DNA from: Pseudoalteromonas rubra
Lineage (GTDB): Bacteria; Pseudomonadota; Gammaproteobacteria; Enterobacterales; Alteromonadaceae
Assembly (NCBI RefSeq): GCF_001482385.1
Contig: NZ_CP013611.1
Location: 2,294,001 to 2,358,000, forward strand
DNA: 64,000 nucleotides
Direction: 5' to 3'
Below, piece after piece: positions 48,673 through 57,175 of the stretch. Numbering within the stretch: position 1 is the stretch's first letter; each line of letters begins with the position of its first letter. The notes below the pieces were generated by a model. That model saw nothing but the letters and a program-made list of their open reading frames with translations, made no database searches and was not told the DNA's origin. Made by a program: the position numbers and the translations under genes.

Positions 48673-49362
48673 CTATATCGTTTTTGATTTACTGATTGCT
48701 GTAACAAAGTTGTCTATCCAGATGTCGAGTACGGCTTTAACAGCCTGGGCATTTTCATCGCCGCTTTGCTTTACGACTGACTCCACCTCTTTGTGGGCAG
48801 ACATCATTAAAACAGGCTCCTGACTTTCCCCCAGATAAAACATGCTCTCCAGTGAAACTGACGTCACAACCTCCGATTGCTCGGTTGCCATCAGATAAGC
48901 ACTTTTGCCGGCACTATACACCAGACGAACAGGAATAAAGTCGCGTATTTCCATTTCAGTCGGTGCAAACTCAATTTGCGTAAACGCACCGCGGATCGTC
49001 AATACATCCGGGCCAAGCTCCTTTGGTTTCGCAAGCAAAACCTGATAGTGCACAGAAAGCTTTTGTTGGAGCTGAGCCTGCATATAGATACTTAACTTGG
49101 CCAAATCTGCCGGGCTAAGCGATACTTTGGCTTCGTCATTGAGTTGTAGCCACACTTCAAAATGTGGCAGATAAATGGTGCGCACCTGTTTCAGGCCACC
49201 ATTTTTAAGTTGTTCCGATACGTACAACGCGGTATCGGGATACGTGTCAGAGGGCTTTAAACGCTGATAATCGGGTAAAAACCCGGAGCGTGTTGTCTGT
49301 TGGGTGCTGGCGCAACCGGTAATGAACAGGGCCAGGATAGCCCAGATCGCAATGTGACGCAT
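48673..49362 (-). CDS. RND-operon lipoprotein, DUF3313-like
   Basis: 229 residues from ATG 49362 (GGAG upstream). Lipobox ITGCASTQQ. The pattern SGFLPDYQRLKP followed by a domain with YLPHFEVW suggests DUF3313-type lipoproteins, though this assignment is from memory of motifs. It lies 12 bp before the adaptor gene and is probably part of the same export system. Confidence 0.7.
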   Translation of the reverse strand: MRHIAIWAILALFITGCASTQQTTRSGFLPDYQRLKPSDTYPDTALYVSEQLKNGGLKQVRTIYLPHFEVWLQLNDEAKVSLSPADLAKLSIYMQAQLQQKLSVHYQVLLAKPKELGPDVLTIRGAFTQIEFAPTEMEIRDFIPVRLVYSAGKSAYLMATEQSEVVTSVSLESMFYLGESQEPVLMMSAHKEVESVVKQSGDENAQAVKAVLDIWIDNFVTAISKSKTI

Positions 49363-49368
49363 CGCCAA

Positions 49369-49608
49369 GTCTCCATTTGATATTCAGTCTATATTTAATA
49401 CATCAGTCCCGCGCAACAGTCTGATCTAAGGTGTTAAATGATGTTTTCACAGCTGGGTCATAACCCTCTTTTAAAAATAGCAGCCTTTTGCCTGTGTGTG
49501 GCAACAATTACCAATAATGGTTCAAATTATCGCACCACTATTCCTTATCCGGGGACAAGAGATGTGGCACAGCCTTTAGCCACTTCTGTAGTCCTCACAA
49601 TACGCAAA
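49369..49608. other. Intergenic region upstream of the RND operon
   Basis: No convincing gene. A plus-strand frame starting at 49438 begins with a signal-like stretch but runs into the oxidase gene antisense and has no ribosome site. The RND operon promoter must lie near 49370-49450; no consensus stands out. Confidence 0.4.
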
Positions 49609-49658
49609 GCGCGAACCCGAAGTCCGGGACCCTATGCCTCATCCATCTGGGTTCGCGC
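49609..49658 (-). terminator. Hairpin after the amino-acid oxidase gene
   Basis: GCGCGAACCC (49609-49618) pairs perfectly with GGGTTCGCGC (49649-49658) around a 30-nt loop, 27 bp after the stop; TTT follows on the minus strand. Confidence 0.6.
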
Positions 49659-49684
49659 AGCCATATTACGATTTGGATTGCCAG

Positions 49685-51594
49685 TTAAACGCCTTCAACG
49701 ATCAAACGCGTATCTGGTAAACATGCCAGATGCGGGATCGCCAAATCCGGACGCTCCATACGATTCAGTGCATTTAGCGCCGCGGCAATGGCTCCCTCCT
49801 GCCAACCAGGTAAAGACGAAAGCTGATCACCAACGATGAAGAAATTGGGTTGTGTTTCACTGCCGTCTGCCGTTTTCACCGCACTGCCCTGCGCCAATAC
49901 ATTGAAATGGTGCACAGCCTGATCGCCGACCACATGCCACTGTGCCCAGCCGCCTTTGATATATGGCATATTTTGCCAGGCAATCGCCAGACCATGTTCC
50001 AGACCATCCCCAAATGCCTGGCCGAACAATTTCGCGCCTTCACGCGCTTTGTCCAGTCGCGCCTGAACCGGTAATTTACCCCACTCATAGGCAATTTCAG
50101 AGAAGTTATAAGCGCCGGTGAGTACGCCTTTTTCGTCATGGTAGGCTGTGGAGGGGTACCAGATCTGTGTAATATCGTTGTCCGTCCAGGAGATCCCACC
50201 AAAAATAGGCACTACACCAATTTCAGAATCCGGCACACTCAACACATCGACGTTAGCACAATCATCATGCACTTCTTTAACCTGACTACCCTGCCATAAA
50301 TAACGATCGGCCTGCCAACCCACTTTGGTCGTACATGCCAGGAACTTAGCCTCGTAGCCGCCATGATCATCGACAAACTGAGACTGATACACAGCCTGTA
50401 ATGCCGATTTAAATTCACTGTTGAGGCCCACCTGACTGTTTGGATCCTGAAGCGTTTCTGACAAGATCTCTTTTAAGAAAGGCATGGCCATGTTACTGAA
50501 GCAGTAATCCGCATATACAACGTCAAGATCGTCAGTGCCTACTTTCGCGATAGAAATCGCAAACTGCTGACGCGATGCATCCCAGTCAATCTGTTTTACC
50601 GGACTGTTCAACAAGATGGTGCCACCCAGAGCAGCTACTTGCTGAGCAAAAGCATGCTGTACCTGATCCATCCCGCCGACTGGCTGAAACAGCGTCGACT
50701 GCCAGAGGAAATCAACGGGCTGATAAAAACGTGTTTTGTCCCAAAACTCAGAGCCAAGTAAGCTGTCGAAACTCAAAGGCTCCGCAATTGTTCCGGCATC
50801 CACGCCTGGCAATTCTGTGTAACCCGCGCGAGAACGACCATTTTCCATGCCATCTTCACCCGCTGTCACGACGTATTTTCCCTCATTGGGACCGCTGGGT
50901 ACCAGCTCCCCAAAACTGATCATTAACTCTCTCAGTTGTTGGGCACGGCGCTCAATATCCTGTGCGCCCACACCACATTCAGTGGTTTTGATCAGCTGCT
51001 CAGCATTTTCAAACACCATCTGAGCCAACCACCCCCGGGTATTGTGATCAAGACGGCGATACACCAGCGGCAAACCCGCAAAGCTATCTGACATCTGCAC
51101 TAAATTCGACTCGCTGTTCATGACATAGACTTCCACATCCACACTGAATTGCTTCAGATAAGACAGCAGGCGTTTGTGGCTGGAGGGAATGCGACCAGGA
51201 CCCGCATTGAGGTAAGGTTCTGCATCGCCTTGTGGTCTGTCAAAGCGTACCACCTGCGGCTGTCCTGGTTTGGAATGAAACAGCTGACTGTCGACATCCT
51301 CAATTAAGGTATCCCCGGTGCGCAGGCTCAAACAACGCCCCCGGTGCGGTTTTGTGCTTCCAATACCGTTACTTCCATACCCGACTGTTGCGCTAACAAT
51401 TCATAAGCCGTCGTCAGGCCGGATACACCAGCGCCAATGATCACCGCTTTCTTGCCCTGATATTTGTGTTTGGTCAGGGTCACCGGACCCGGTGTGACTT
51501 TAAGCTGCTGATTAGTCGCGTCATCGAGCGCAGCATGGGCTCTGGCTTTGGGGTGCTGTTGAAAAAAACGTGCGCGTGATTGGTGTTCTGCCAT
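49685..51594 (-). pseudogene. Flavin L-amino-acid/amine oxidase, single-base frameshift
   Basis: The gene should encode about 636 residues from ATG 51594 (AAGGAG upstream). The FAD-binding VIIGAGVSGLTTAYELL and VLEAQNRTGG are in the first frame, which then hits TGA. The downstream frame resumes LSLRTGDTLIEDVD and runs to the C-terminal FAD motif GDQLSSLPGWQEGAIAAALN. A run of five G (plus-strand C at 51338-51342) would restore RTGGRCLSL if it had six. Related oxidases in Pseudoalteromonas release hydrogen peroxide and are antibacterial. It may be a true mutation, phase variation or a sequencing error. Confidence 0.85.
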
Positions 51595-52041
51595 GAGTTG
51601 CTCCTTAATAAACACCTGCTCCAGGCCAACTCGATACATACAACGGCAAGGTTACACTGTCGCTCCGCTGAGAGACGGCCTGGAGGTCTGGAAAAATAAT
51701 TTATCCCTACTACCCACAGACTCCAGTAAGGGTGACTAGCTGTATCGCCCAGGCTAATATATTGCTGAAGGCCTGGTAGCGATCACAGCTTAGTAACTCT
51801 AGTCCAGTCCGCTCAGTTATGCTTACTCAACAGGAGAATAACTTGCCACCAGCGGCTACCAACAATATGAAGGATGCTACTTAAAATTGGCCATTTGTCG
51901 CTACAGCCCTCCCAATATGGCCATATCTATATCAGCCAAACTTGAAAGACCTATCAAATTAGCCGGTTAAAAATGGAATATGCGTTGCGCATTATTGTCC
52001 GGGCCCATCAGGCAAGGATATTGAGCTTTGGCTAGTACGCT
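51595..52041. other. Intergenic region upstream of the oxidase
   Basis: No gene recognised. It contains the oxidase leader and probable promoter region but no clear consensus, and no repeat shared with the rest of the window. Confidence 0.4.
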
Positions 52042-52281
52042 TTGGTGATTGTGATTTTGTTGGGTCTATTGGTAAGTGTACTGTGTGTCACGGTATAGAA
52101 TGGAATTTATCCCGGCCTATGTGCACGATTCCTGCCTGCTATCAGAGCCTGCCATGCCTTTTTCGGTGTCCTGCTGTTTGTGGCCGTGTTTGTTGTTACT
52201 CACTGCGTCATCAAAGTACAGCAGGTAAACCTGTGGCGCATCAAACATAGCAGCATAACAAACCAGCCCAGACGCGCTTAG
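52042..52281 (+). pseudogene. Possible remnant of a small membrane protein
   Basis: Frame reading YALVIVILLGLLVSVLCVTV, a stop at 52096-52098, then a second hydrophobic stretch (HAFFGVLLFVAVFVVTHCVI) to TAG at 52279. Two membrane-like helices in one frame separated by one stop suggest a decayed gene, but no start, ribosome site or family is visible. It could be chance. Confidence 0.2.
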
Positions 52282-52282
52282 G

Positions 52283-52609
52283 CTAAGTGCCCTGCGCGTC
52301 TGTATAGCGATTGATCAGTAGACTGGCAACCTGTTGCTTAACCGCACGCTTATCGTCCGGGTCAACGCCAAAGCGCTGAGCCAATAAAGCAATTTCTTCA
52401 TCGGTGAGATTAAACGACAGGCGTTGCCTAGTTTTTTTCGATTTAACTTCTAAATCCAAAATCTTGCGGATCATATCCGACGGCGTTAGCTCTTCATCTA
52501 TTGCCTGCTTTTTCAAGCTTTTCTGAACTTCTGTCGTTAAGTCAAAGGCCATTTGGGTGGCCCGCAACGCCCGTTCCTGACGTTGCCATTTGGCTTGTTT
52601 ATCCGTCAC
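52283..52609 (-). CDS. Tandem ribbon-helix-helix protein, putative regulator
   Basis: 108 residues. Two stretches each look like a ribbon-helix-helix: MAFDLTTEVQKSLKKQ with LTPSDMIRKILDL (about 20-53), and RLSFNLTDEEIALLAQRF with AVKQQVASLLINR (about 62-102). Such small proteins usually bind palindromic operators as dimers. Its start overlaps the stop of the DUF4178-like gene by four bases. It is the last gene of the PspA cluster, and two 13-bp palindromes lie upstream of that transcription unit. The regulatory role is inference. Confidence 0.5.
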   Translation of the reverse strand: MTDKQAKWQRQERALRATQMAFDLTTEVQKSLKKQAIDEELTPSDMIRKILDLEVKSKKTRQRLSFNLTDEEIALLAQRFGVDPDDKRAVKQQVASLLINRYTDAQGT

Positions 52610-53244
52610 GAACCTGCCCCGGGAAATAACTCCACAATATCACTGAGCGGTCGGGTAAGCGTCAGGGAAACTTCTGTCTCACCTCCGTCCCAGACTTCAA
52701 TATTGATACTGTGTTTCTCATCAGGCGATATCAGCGCTATCACCTCACAGACAGCGCCACTTTCGTCCTGATAACGTGGCAATGTACGTCCGCGGTAGTC
52801 CTGTTCATAATAATAAGCCACATAAGGGGCTTCACTTTGCTGATAACTCTGTCCCAGGAAGCGCTCAAAAGCCGCCGGCTTTGAGTGTGTTTCGAGCTGC
52901 GTCAGAGATTCTTCATCGAAGATACGAGCAAACTCATCGAGGGTAAATATCGCATCCACATCATCGCGCTGGATCTTCACCGAAAAGTTAGCAAACTCTT
53001 CACCATCATCCTGCTCAATCTGCAAAAAAACCGCTTTACCAGACTCTGACTCCAGCACAAACTCATAGTCTGCACTGTGCTGGTATTGATATGTCTGCAC
53101 TGCGGTGACCTTGAGTGTCTGGCCTTTTAGCCAGTCAGGATAAGCAAATGAATCAATCACCGTCAGCATATCGCCGACACGCAGATCGCGGGCATGGTCA
53201 AGCTGGCGCTCAGGGACCTTCTTAGATTTAAAAAAACCAAACAT
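52606..53244 (-). CDS. DUF4178-like (YjfK-position) protein
   Basis: 212 residues, soluble and acidic. DLRVGDMLTVIDSFAYPDW followed by a YEFVLESESGKAVFLQIEQ block resembles the beta-rich DUF4178 fold; the E. coli gene in the same position, yjfK, is DUF2491, an alternative assignment. Function unknown, but such proteins recur beside PspA homologues. It is separated from the PspA gene by a strong terminator, so its level is probably lower. Confidence 0.5.
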   Translation of the reverse strand: MFGFFKSKKVPERQLDHARDLRVGDMLTVIDSFAYPDWLKGQTLKVTAVQTYQYQHSADYEFVLESESGKAVFLQIEQDDGEEFANFSVKIQRDDVDAIFTLDEFARIFDEESLTQLETHSKPAAFERFLGQSYQQSEAPYVAYYYEQDYRGRTLPRYQDESGAVCEVIALISPDEKHSINIEVWDGGETEVSLTLTRPLSDIVELFPGAGS

Positions 53245-53272
53245 AACTCACCTTTTAGAAATTAGAGCAAGC

Positions 53273-53299
53273 AAAAAAGGAGGCCAAGCCTCCTTTTTT
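53273..53299. terminator. Terminator between the second pspA and the DUF4178-like gene
   Basis: AAAAAAGGAGGC (53273-53284) pairs with GCCTCCTTTTTT (53288-53299) around CAA. Because both genes are on the minus strand it is internal to the cluster; A6 supplies the U tract. Confidence 0.88.
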
Positions 53300-53312
53300 C
53301 ACTCCGGCCGCA

Positions 53313-54002
53313 TTACTTTGCTTGTTTAGCCTTAATGCGGTCCAGAATATCATTGCTCTTTTGGGTTGTACCTATGCCCGCTTCTGCCATCTTGGCTTTC
53401 AGATCGGCACCTGTTTCAGCGGCTTCCAGCTCTTTGGCAGCGGCCAGCTGGTCTTGTCTGTCCAGCTGACGCTGCTTAATACGCTCCAGAGACTGACGTG
53501 CATTGACCATAGATGACTCATTGGTGTTGAGTGTACTGTTTACCGCCATCGTGGCTTTTTGCACGCTTTCTGTGGTTTTCACCATAGTCAGTTGGCGTTG
53601 ATTTTCTTTGATCGACTTTTCTGCATCCTTCACCTGCTGCTTAAGCAGAATTACATGTTTAGTAAAGCCATCCAGCACTTGCTGATGCTCTTCTTTCTCT
53701 GTTTCAAATTCACCAATTTTCTCGGCAATTTCTACCGCCAGTGCCTCATTCCCCTGTTGCAATGCCTGACCTGCATAGTCTTCATGCTCGGCAATGCTCT
53801 CGTCCAGTGCTGCCAACTTACGTTTGGTTTGCATTTCTTTCGCCATCACTTCAGTCAGGCTTTTCTTGGCTTTCGCCAGTGCGTTTTTCGCATCAGCAAT
53901 TTCTTGCTCAAAAATACGGATGCCGTTGGCATCGACAATCGACTCACCCACTTCACGGGCACCGCCACGCACTGCGGTAAATAATTTCTTTAAGATACTC
54001 AT
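53313..54002 (-). CDS. PspA/IM30 family protein, YjfJ type
   Basis: 229 residues, long coiled coil. The N-terminus MSILKKLFTAVRGGAREVGE differs from classical PspA, as in YjfJ. The rest (DAKNALAKAKKSLTEVMAKE onward) is PspA-like to the C-terminal IGTTQKSNDILDRIKAKQAK. Predicted to polymerise on the inner membrane. It follows the DUF2170 gene by 15 bp and is clearly distinct from the pspA at 25191. Confidence 0.9.
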   Translation of the reverse strand: MSILKKLFTAVRGGAREVGESIVDANGIRIFEQEIADAKNALAKAKKSLTEVMAKEMQTKRKLAALDESIAEHEDYAGQALQQGNEALAVEIAEKIGEFETEKEEHQQVLDGFTKHVILLKQQVKDAEKSIKENQRQLTMVKTTESVQKATMAVNSTLNTNESSMVNARQSLERIKQRQLDRQDQLAAAKELEAAETGADLKAKMAEAGIGTTQKSNDILDRIKAKQAK

Positions 54003-54017
54003 CTCACTTCTCCACTA

Positions 54018-54431
54018 TTAATCTTTTAAATACACAGTCACAGCATCCAGGGCTTCGATGGCATTGTCTGCCAACGTGACCAGTTCGTGCGTTATCTCAT
54101 CGATGGAGGAGGAAACAGCCAGTGCACCAAAGATAGCGTACTGTTCATCAATTTTAGCAAACGCACTCAAAGGGATCGGCACATTGAGTTTTAACAATGC
54201 TTCATTTAACTCGTTCAATAACTCAGGCTTCACTTCATTTTCATTAAACAGGTAGCTGATACACACCAACTGCTCTTCGGTCTGAGTGACAAAGATCGGT
54301 AATTCGTCATTTCCCTCAACAATCACTTGTAATACATCCTGCTCACCTTCATTTGCGATCAGGAAGGATTCGAAGTTAGCACCTTCAGTTTCAAATGATG
54401 CCAATTTGATTGATAACTCGTTTAATTCCAT
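54018..54431 (-). CDS. DUF2170 family protein, YjfI type
   Basis: 137 residues, acidic, cytoplasmic, GANFESFLIANEGEQDVLQV typical of DUF2170. Function unknown; always found next to YjfJ-type PspA, so it is probably a partner. First gene of the last transcription unit; the operator-like palindromes end 21 bp upstream. Confidence 0.85.
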   Translation of the reverse strand: MELNELSIKLASFETEGANFESFLIANEGEQDVLQVIVEGNDELPIFVTQTEEQLVCISYLFNENEVKPELLNELNEALLKLNVPIPLSAFAKIDEQYAIFGALAVSSSIDEITHELVTLADNAIEALDAVTVYLKD

Positions 54432-54451
54432 CTTTCTTTACCTTTTCGTTT

Positions 54452-54502
54452 TGACATATTATGTCTGAGTTAAGATTTGCATGTGCGACATAATATGTCA
54501 AC
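54452..54502. promoter_or_regulatory. Paired 13-bp palindromes upstream of yjfI-yjfJ
   Basis: GACATATTATGTC (54454-54466) and GACATAATATGTC (54488-54500) are each palindromic with one central base and lie 34 bp centre to centre, about three helical turns. Extended TTGACA at the upstream copy (54502) and TAATAT in the downstream copy could be promoter elements. The layout suggests a pair of repressor or activator sites. Confidence 0.6.
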
Positions 54503-54511
54503 ACTGTTGCG

Positions 54512-56248
54512 TTAATTTTTATACAACTCATCTTCCGTTTGCCATGCCTGACGATAATAATCGTACAGTACGCCAGTTCCTAAGCGATTGACCTCAATCT
54601 CTTTATTCCTGTCAAAAAAGTGATTTGGAAAGACAAAAGAGGACAGTAAATATTTTTTGCTGACCCAGTTGCTGGCAACCGGCAATGCTTCAACTGCTGC
54701 AATTCTTGCACTGGCTGGCTGACCGGTGGGAGTTGCAATGGTCCATCCCCACTGTCCAAATGAAGGAATATTCTGCTGATATTGTTCAACATGGCTAAAT
54801 CCAGCCTGTTTCACCGTTTTTGCAATACTGATGAAGGCGTTTTTAGCGTGATAGGGAGAGGTAGACTGGATAGCCAGCGCGCCATCCGGTGCGAGCAATT
54901 GCCTGACATGGTTATAAAAGTAATCGCTATACAGTTTGTTCAAATCCGGATGATTGGGGTCCGGTAGATCAATGATGATGGTATCAAACTGCAGACCCCG
55001 ATCCAGCATGCTTTCAATTTCTAAAAAAGCATCTGCCACAATGACTTCTGCTCTGGGGTCATTCAGTGCATTCTCGTTCAGCTGAACAAGCTTGGCCGTG
55101 ATCTCTGGGCGAGATTCAAATTCCTGCCCCTGCAGCCCAAATAGCGACAGTAACTGACCATCCAGATCGATCAGGGTGGCACTGTGCACTGGCCACTTAA
55201 GTACATCACGCAACGCCAAGCCGTCCCCTCCACCAATGATCAACACCTTGTCGTGCCGGTTTGATGCCAGCATGGCCGGATAGACCAACATAGTATGATA
55301 GATTTGCTCGTCTATTGATGAGAACTGTAAGCGGCCATTTAAAAATAAATCATTGATGGGCGCAGACTGTGTCCGGCTGAGGCGCTCTGTGATCACCACA
55401 TGCTGATACTTAGTTGACTCTGAATAAATCACTTTGTCTTTGTATAACACATTACTGAGATCTTTCATCCATCCGCTACCTTGGTGCAAGATGACCGCGA
55501 AGATGGCCAACAATAAGAGATGACAGATCAGTAATAATTTGGCAAAGCGTACAAACGCAAAGTAACGCCATAAAAAAATCAGTCCGGCCACGATATTGAA
55601 TAATGCCGTCCAGGCAGCAGCTTGCATAATCGGTAAGGCCAGCATGATCGTCACCCAGATAGCTGCCCCTACTCCTGCCCCGATATAGTCAGCGCCATAA
55701 ATGGTGCCCGCATTATTTTCTAGAAATCGACCGTATACCTGCTGACGGATACGCGCAATTAGTGGAATTTCCATACCGATCAAAATACCGAGAATAAGCC
55801 CAAATATATAAGGTAAAAAGCGGGCAAAATCCTGTAGTAACTGGAGAGGCCTGCCATCGAGTATGCTGTCAGGCGGCAGGTTATAAAGCGTAGAGAGCGT
55901 ATGTGGTAAGGTGTAGGTCAGTGCAATAATACTGGCAATGATTAAAATACTGCTCATGCCTAATAACGCAATCACACTCTCCAGCCAGGCAAAGGCAGTG
56001 AAAGGGTCTTTAAACCAGCGTGCTAAAAATGCCCCTATCCCCATGGCCACTATCATAGTGCCAATCATGGCATAAATGGCGCTTTCCACCGAACCAAGCA
56101 CCCGGCCTGCGTAATGTGAAAGCAGGTATTCATAGATCAGACCACAGCCGGCCAGAATGGCCATAACACCGATCAGTAACACATCGTGACCAAACAGCGA
56201 CATGCTGCCGGTCACTTTAGATTGAGTTGGCGGTACCGATACGCTCAA
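54512..56248 (-). CDS. Membrane-anchored spermidine-synthase-like aminopropyltransferase
   Basis: 578 residues. About seven transmembrane helices (20-270) precede a spermidine synthase domain (about 285-530). The nucleotide-binding motif is VLIIGGGDGLALRDVLK and the catalytic segment IIIDLPDPNHPDLNKLYS. The family transfers an aminopropyl group from decarboxylated S-adenosylmethionine to a polyamine. Fusion to a membrane domain suggests the product acts on or in the envelope. It lies 3 bp after the DUF350 gene. No speD or speB gene is in the window. Confidence 0.85.
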   Translation of the reverse strand: MSVSVPPTQSKVTGSMSLFGHDVLLIGVMAILAGCGLIYEYLLSHYAGRVLGSVESAIYAMIGTMIVAMGIGAFLARWFKDPFTAFAWLESVIALLGMSSILIIASIIALTYTLPHTLSTLYNLPPDSILDGRPLQLLQDFARFLPYIFGLILGILIGMEIPLIARIRQQVYGRFLENNAGTIYGADYIGAGVGAAIWVTIMLALPIMQAAAWTALFNIVAGLIFLWRYFAFVRFAKLLLICHLLLLAIFAVILHQGSGWMKDLSNVLYKDKVIYSESTKYQHVVITERLSRTQSAPINDLFLNGRLQFSSIDEQIYHTMLVYPAMLASNRHDKVLIIGGGDGLALRDVLKWPVHSATLIDLDGQLLSLFGLQGQEFESRPEITAKLVQLNENALNDPRAEVIVADAFLEIESMLDRGLQFDTIIIDLPDPNHPDLNKLYSDYFYNHVRQLLAPDGALAIQSTSPYHAKNAFISIAKTVKQAGFSHVEQYQQNIPSFGQWGWTIATPTGQPASARIAAVEALPVASNWVSKKYLLSSFVFPNHFFDRNKEIEVNRLGTGVLYDYYRQAWQTEDELYKN

Positions 56249-56251
56249 GAA

Positions 56252-57151
56252 TTACGCGCCTAACAAGGTGGCCATGGTTACACCCACAGCAAAAGAGACA
56301 GCGGCCGAGATGGTTGCCACACCAATGTTCTTTTGACGATTAACTTCATCAGAGATATCAGTGCCCGCCAGGATCACCTTGATCATCACCAGGTGCAACA
56401 AAGCAAACAACACTATGCTGCCCAGTGCAGCAATACTCCAGTAAATCAGGCTACTTGCCATATTGTCGGCAACATAGGGTGCCAGGCCAGACGCCGCAGT
56501 GAGCGCTAATGCTGCACCAATAAGAAATCCGGCATAACGGATCCCGACCGCGACATTGTTATCCAGGATAGCTTGCTGCAAACAGTCGCCGTTACGATTG
56601 GTACGCTTAAAAAGCTGCACACGATATTGGCTCACCAGCAACATACATACATTGCCAATGACAAAGGCCACAACCACGATTGGCAAGCCGTACCAGCCTT
56701 CAGTCAGCACCCAGAGTAACGCTGAGCGGATCACGATGGCGACACTGACCACATGACCAAAATCAATCAAGGCAGAGGTGATATTGCCTTTAATGATCTC
56801 GCTGTGTAGATCGACTTTACGCAGCGCCACTTTGTCCTGAAAAAAGTGGCCCAGCTTGATCAGCACAATACCAACCAGGCCATAGCCCGCCATTTGCATC
56901 GCCTCCTGGGTCAGTGTACTGGCAAAGGCGCCACTGGTGATCCCCGTCAATACAATGGCCAGTCCGGTTAGGCCACCGGCAAAGCTCAGACCAAAGGCAA
57001 AATTGTCTCGCTCGGTAATTTCATCATTGGCATGCAGGTTGGACACCCACCCTTTGATATATTTTAAACTCACGAACAGGGCAATGATCACCGCCATATC
57101 GATGAGAAGTGCCTGTAATGTCCAGGCTGTTAATCCGTTAAATTGATACAT
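56252..57151 (-). CDS. Double DUF350 membrane protein, YjfL-like
   Basis: 299 residues with two DUF350 repeats, about eight helices in all; E. coli YjfL has a single repeat. FGLSFAGGLTGLAIVLTG and HEIIKGNITSALIDFGHVVS-like segments mark the family (the second reads SEIIKGNITSALIDFGHV). Function unknown; recurrent next to PspA and polyamine enzymes. Tightly packed with the synthase gene. Confidence 0.85.
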   Translation of the reverse strand: MYQFNGLTAWTLQALLIDMAVIIALFVSLKYIKGWVSNLHANDEITERDNFAFGLSFAGGLTGLAIVLTGITSGAFASTLTQEAMQMAGYGLVGIVLIKLGHFFQDKVALRKVDLHSEIIKGNITSALIDFGHVVSVAIVIRSALLWVLTEGWYGLPIVVVAFVIGNVCMLLVSQYRVQLFKRTNRNGDCLQQAILDNNVAVGIRYAGFLIGAALALTAASGLAPYVADNMASSLIYWSIAALGSIVLFALLHLVMIKVILAGTDISDEVNRQKNIGVATISAAVSFAVGVTMATLLGA

Positions 57152-57175
57152 GTGTTAACTCCGCTATCTGATGCG

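Noticed and set aside
49438..49839. 133-codon plus-strand frame with a signal-like N-terminus
   Set aside because: No ribosome site, and it reads antisense through the oxidase hairpin and C-terminus.
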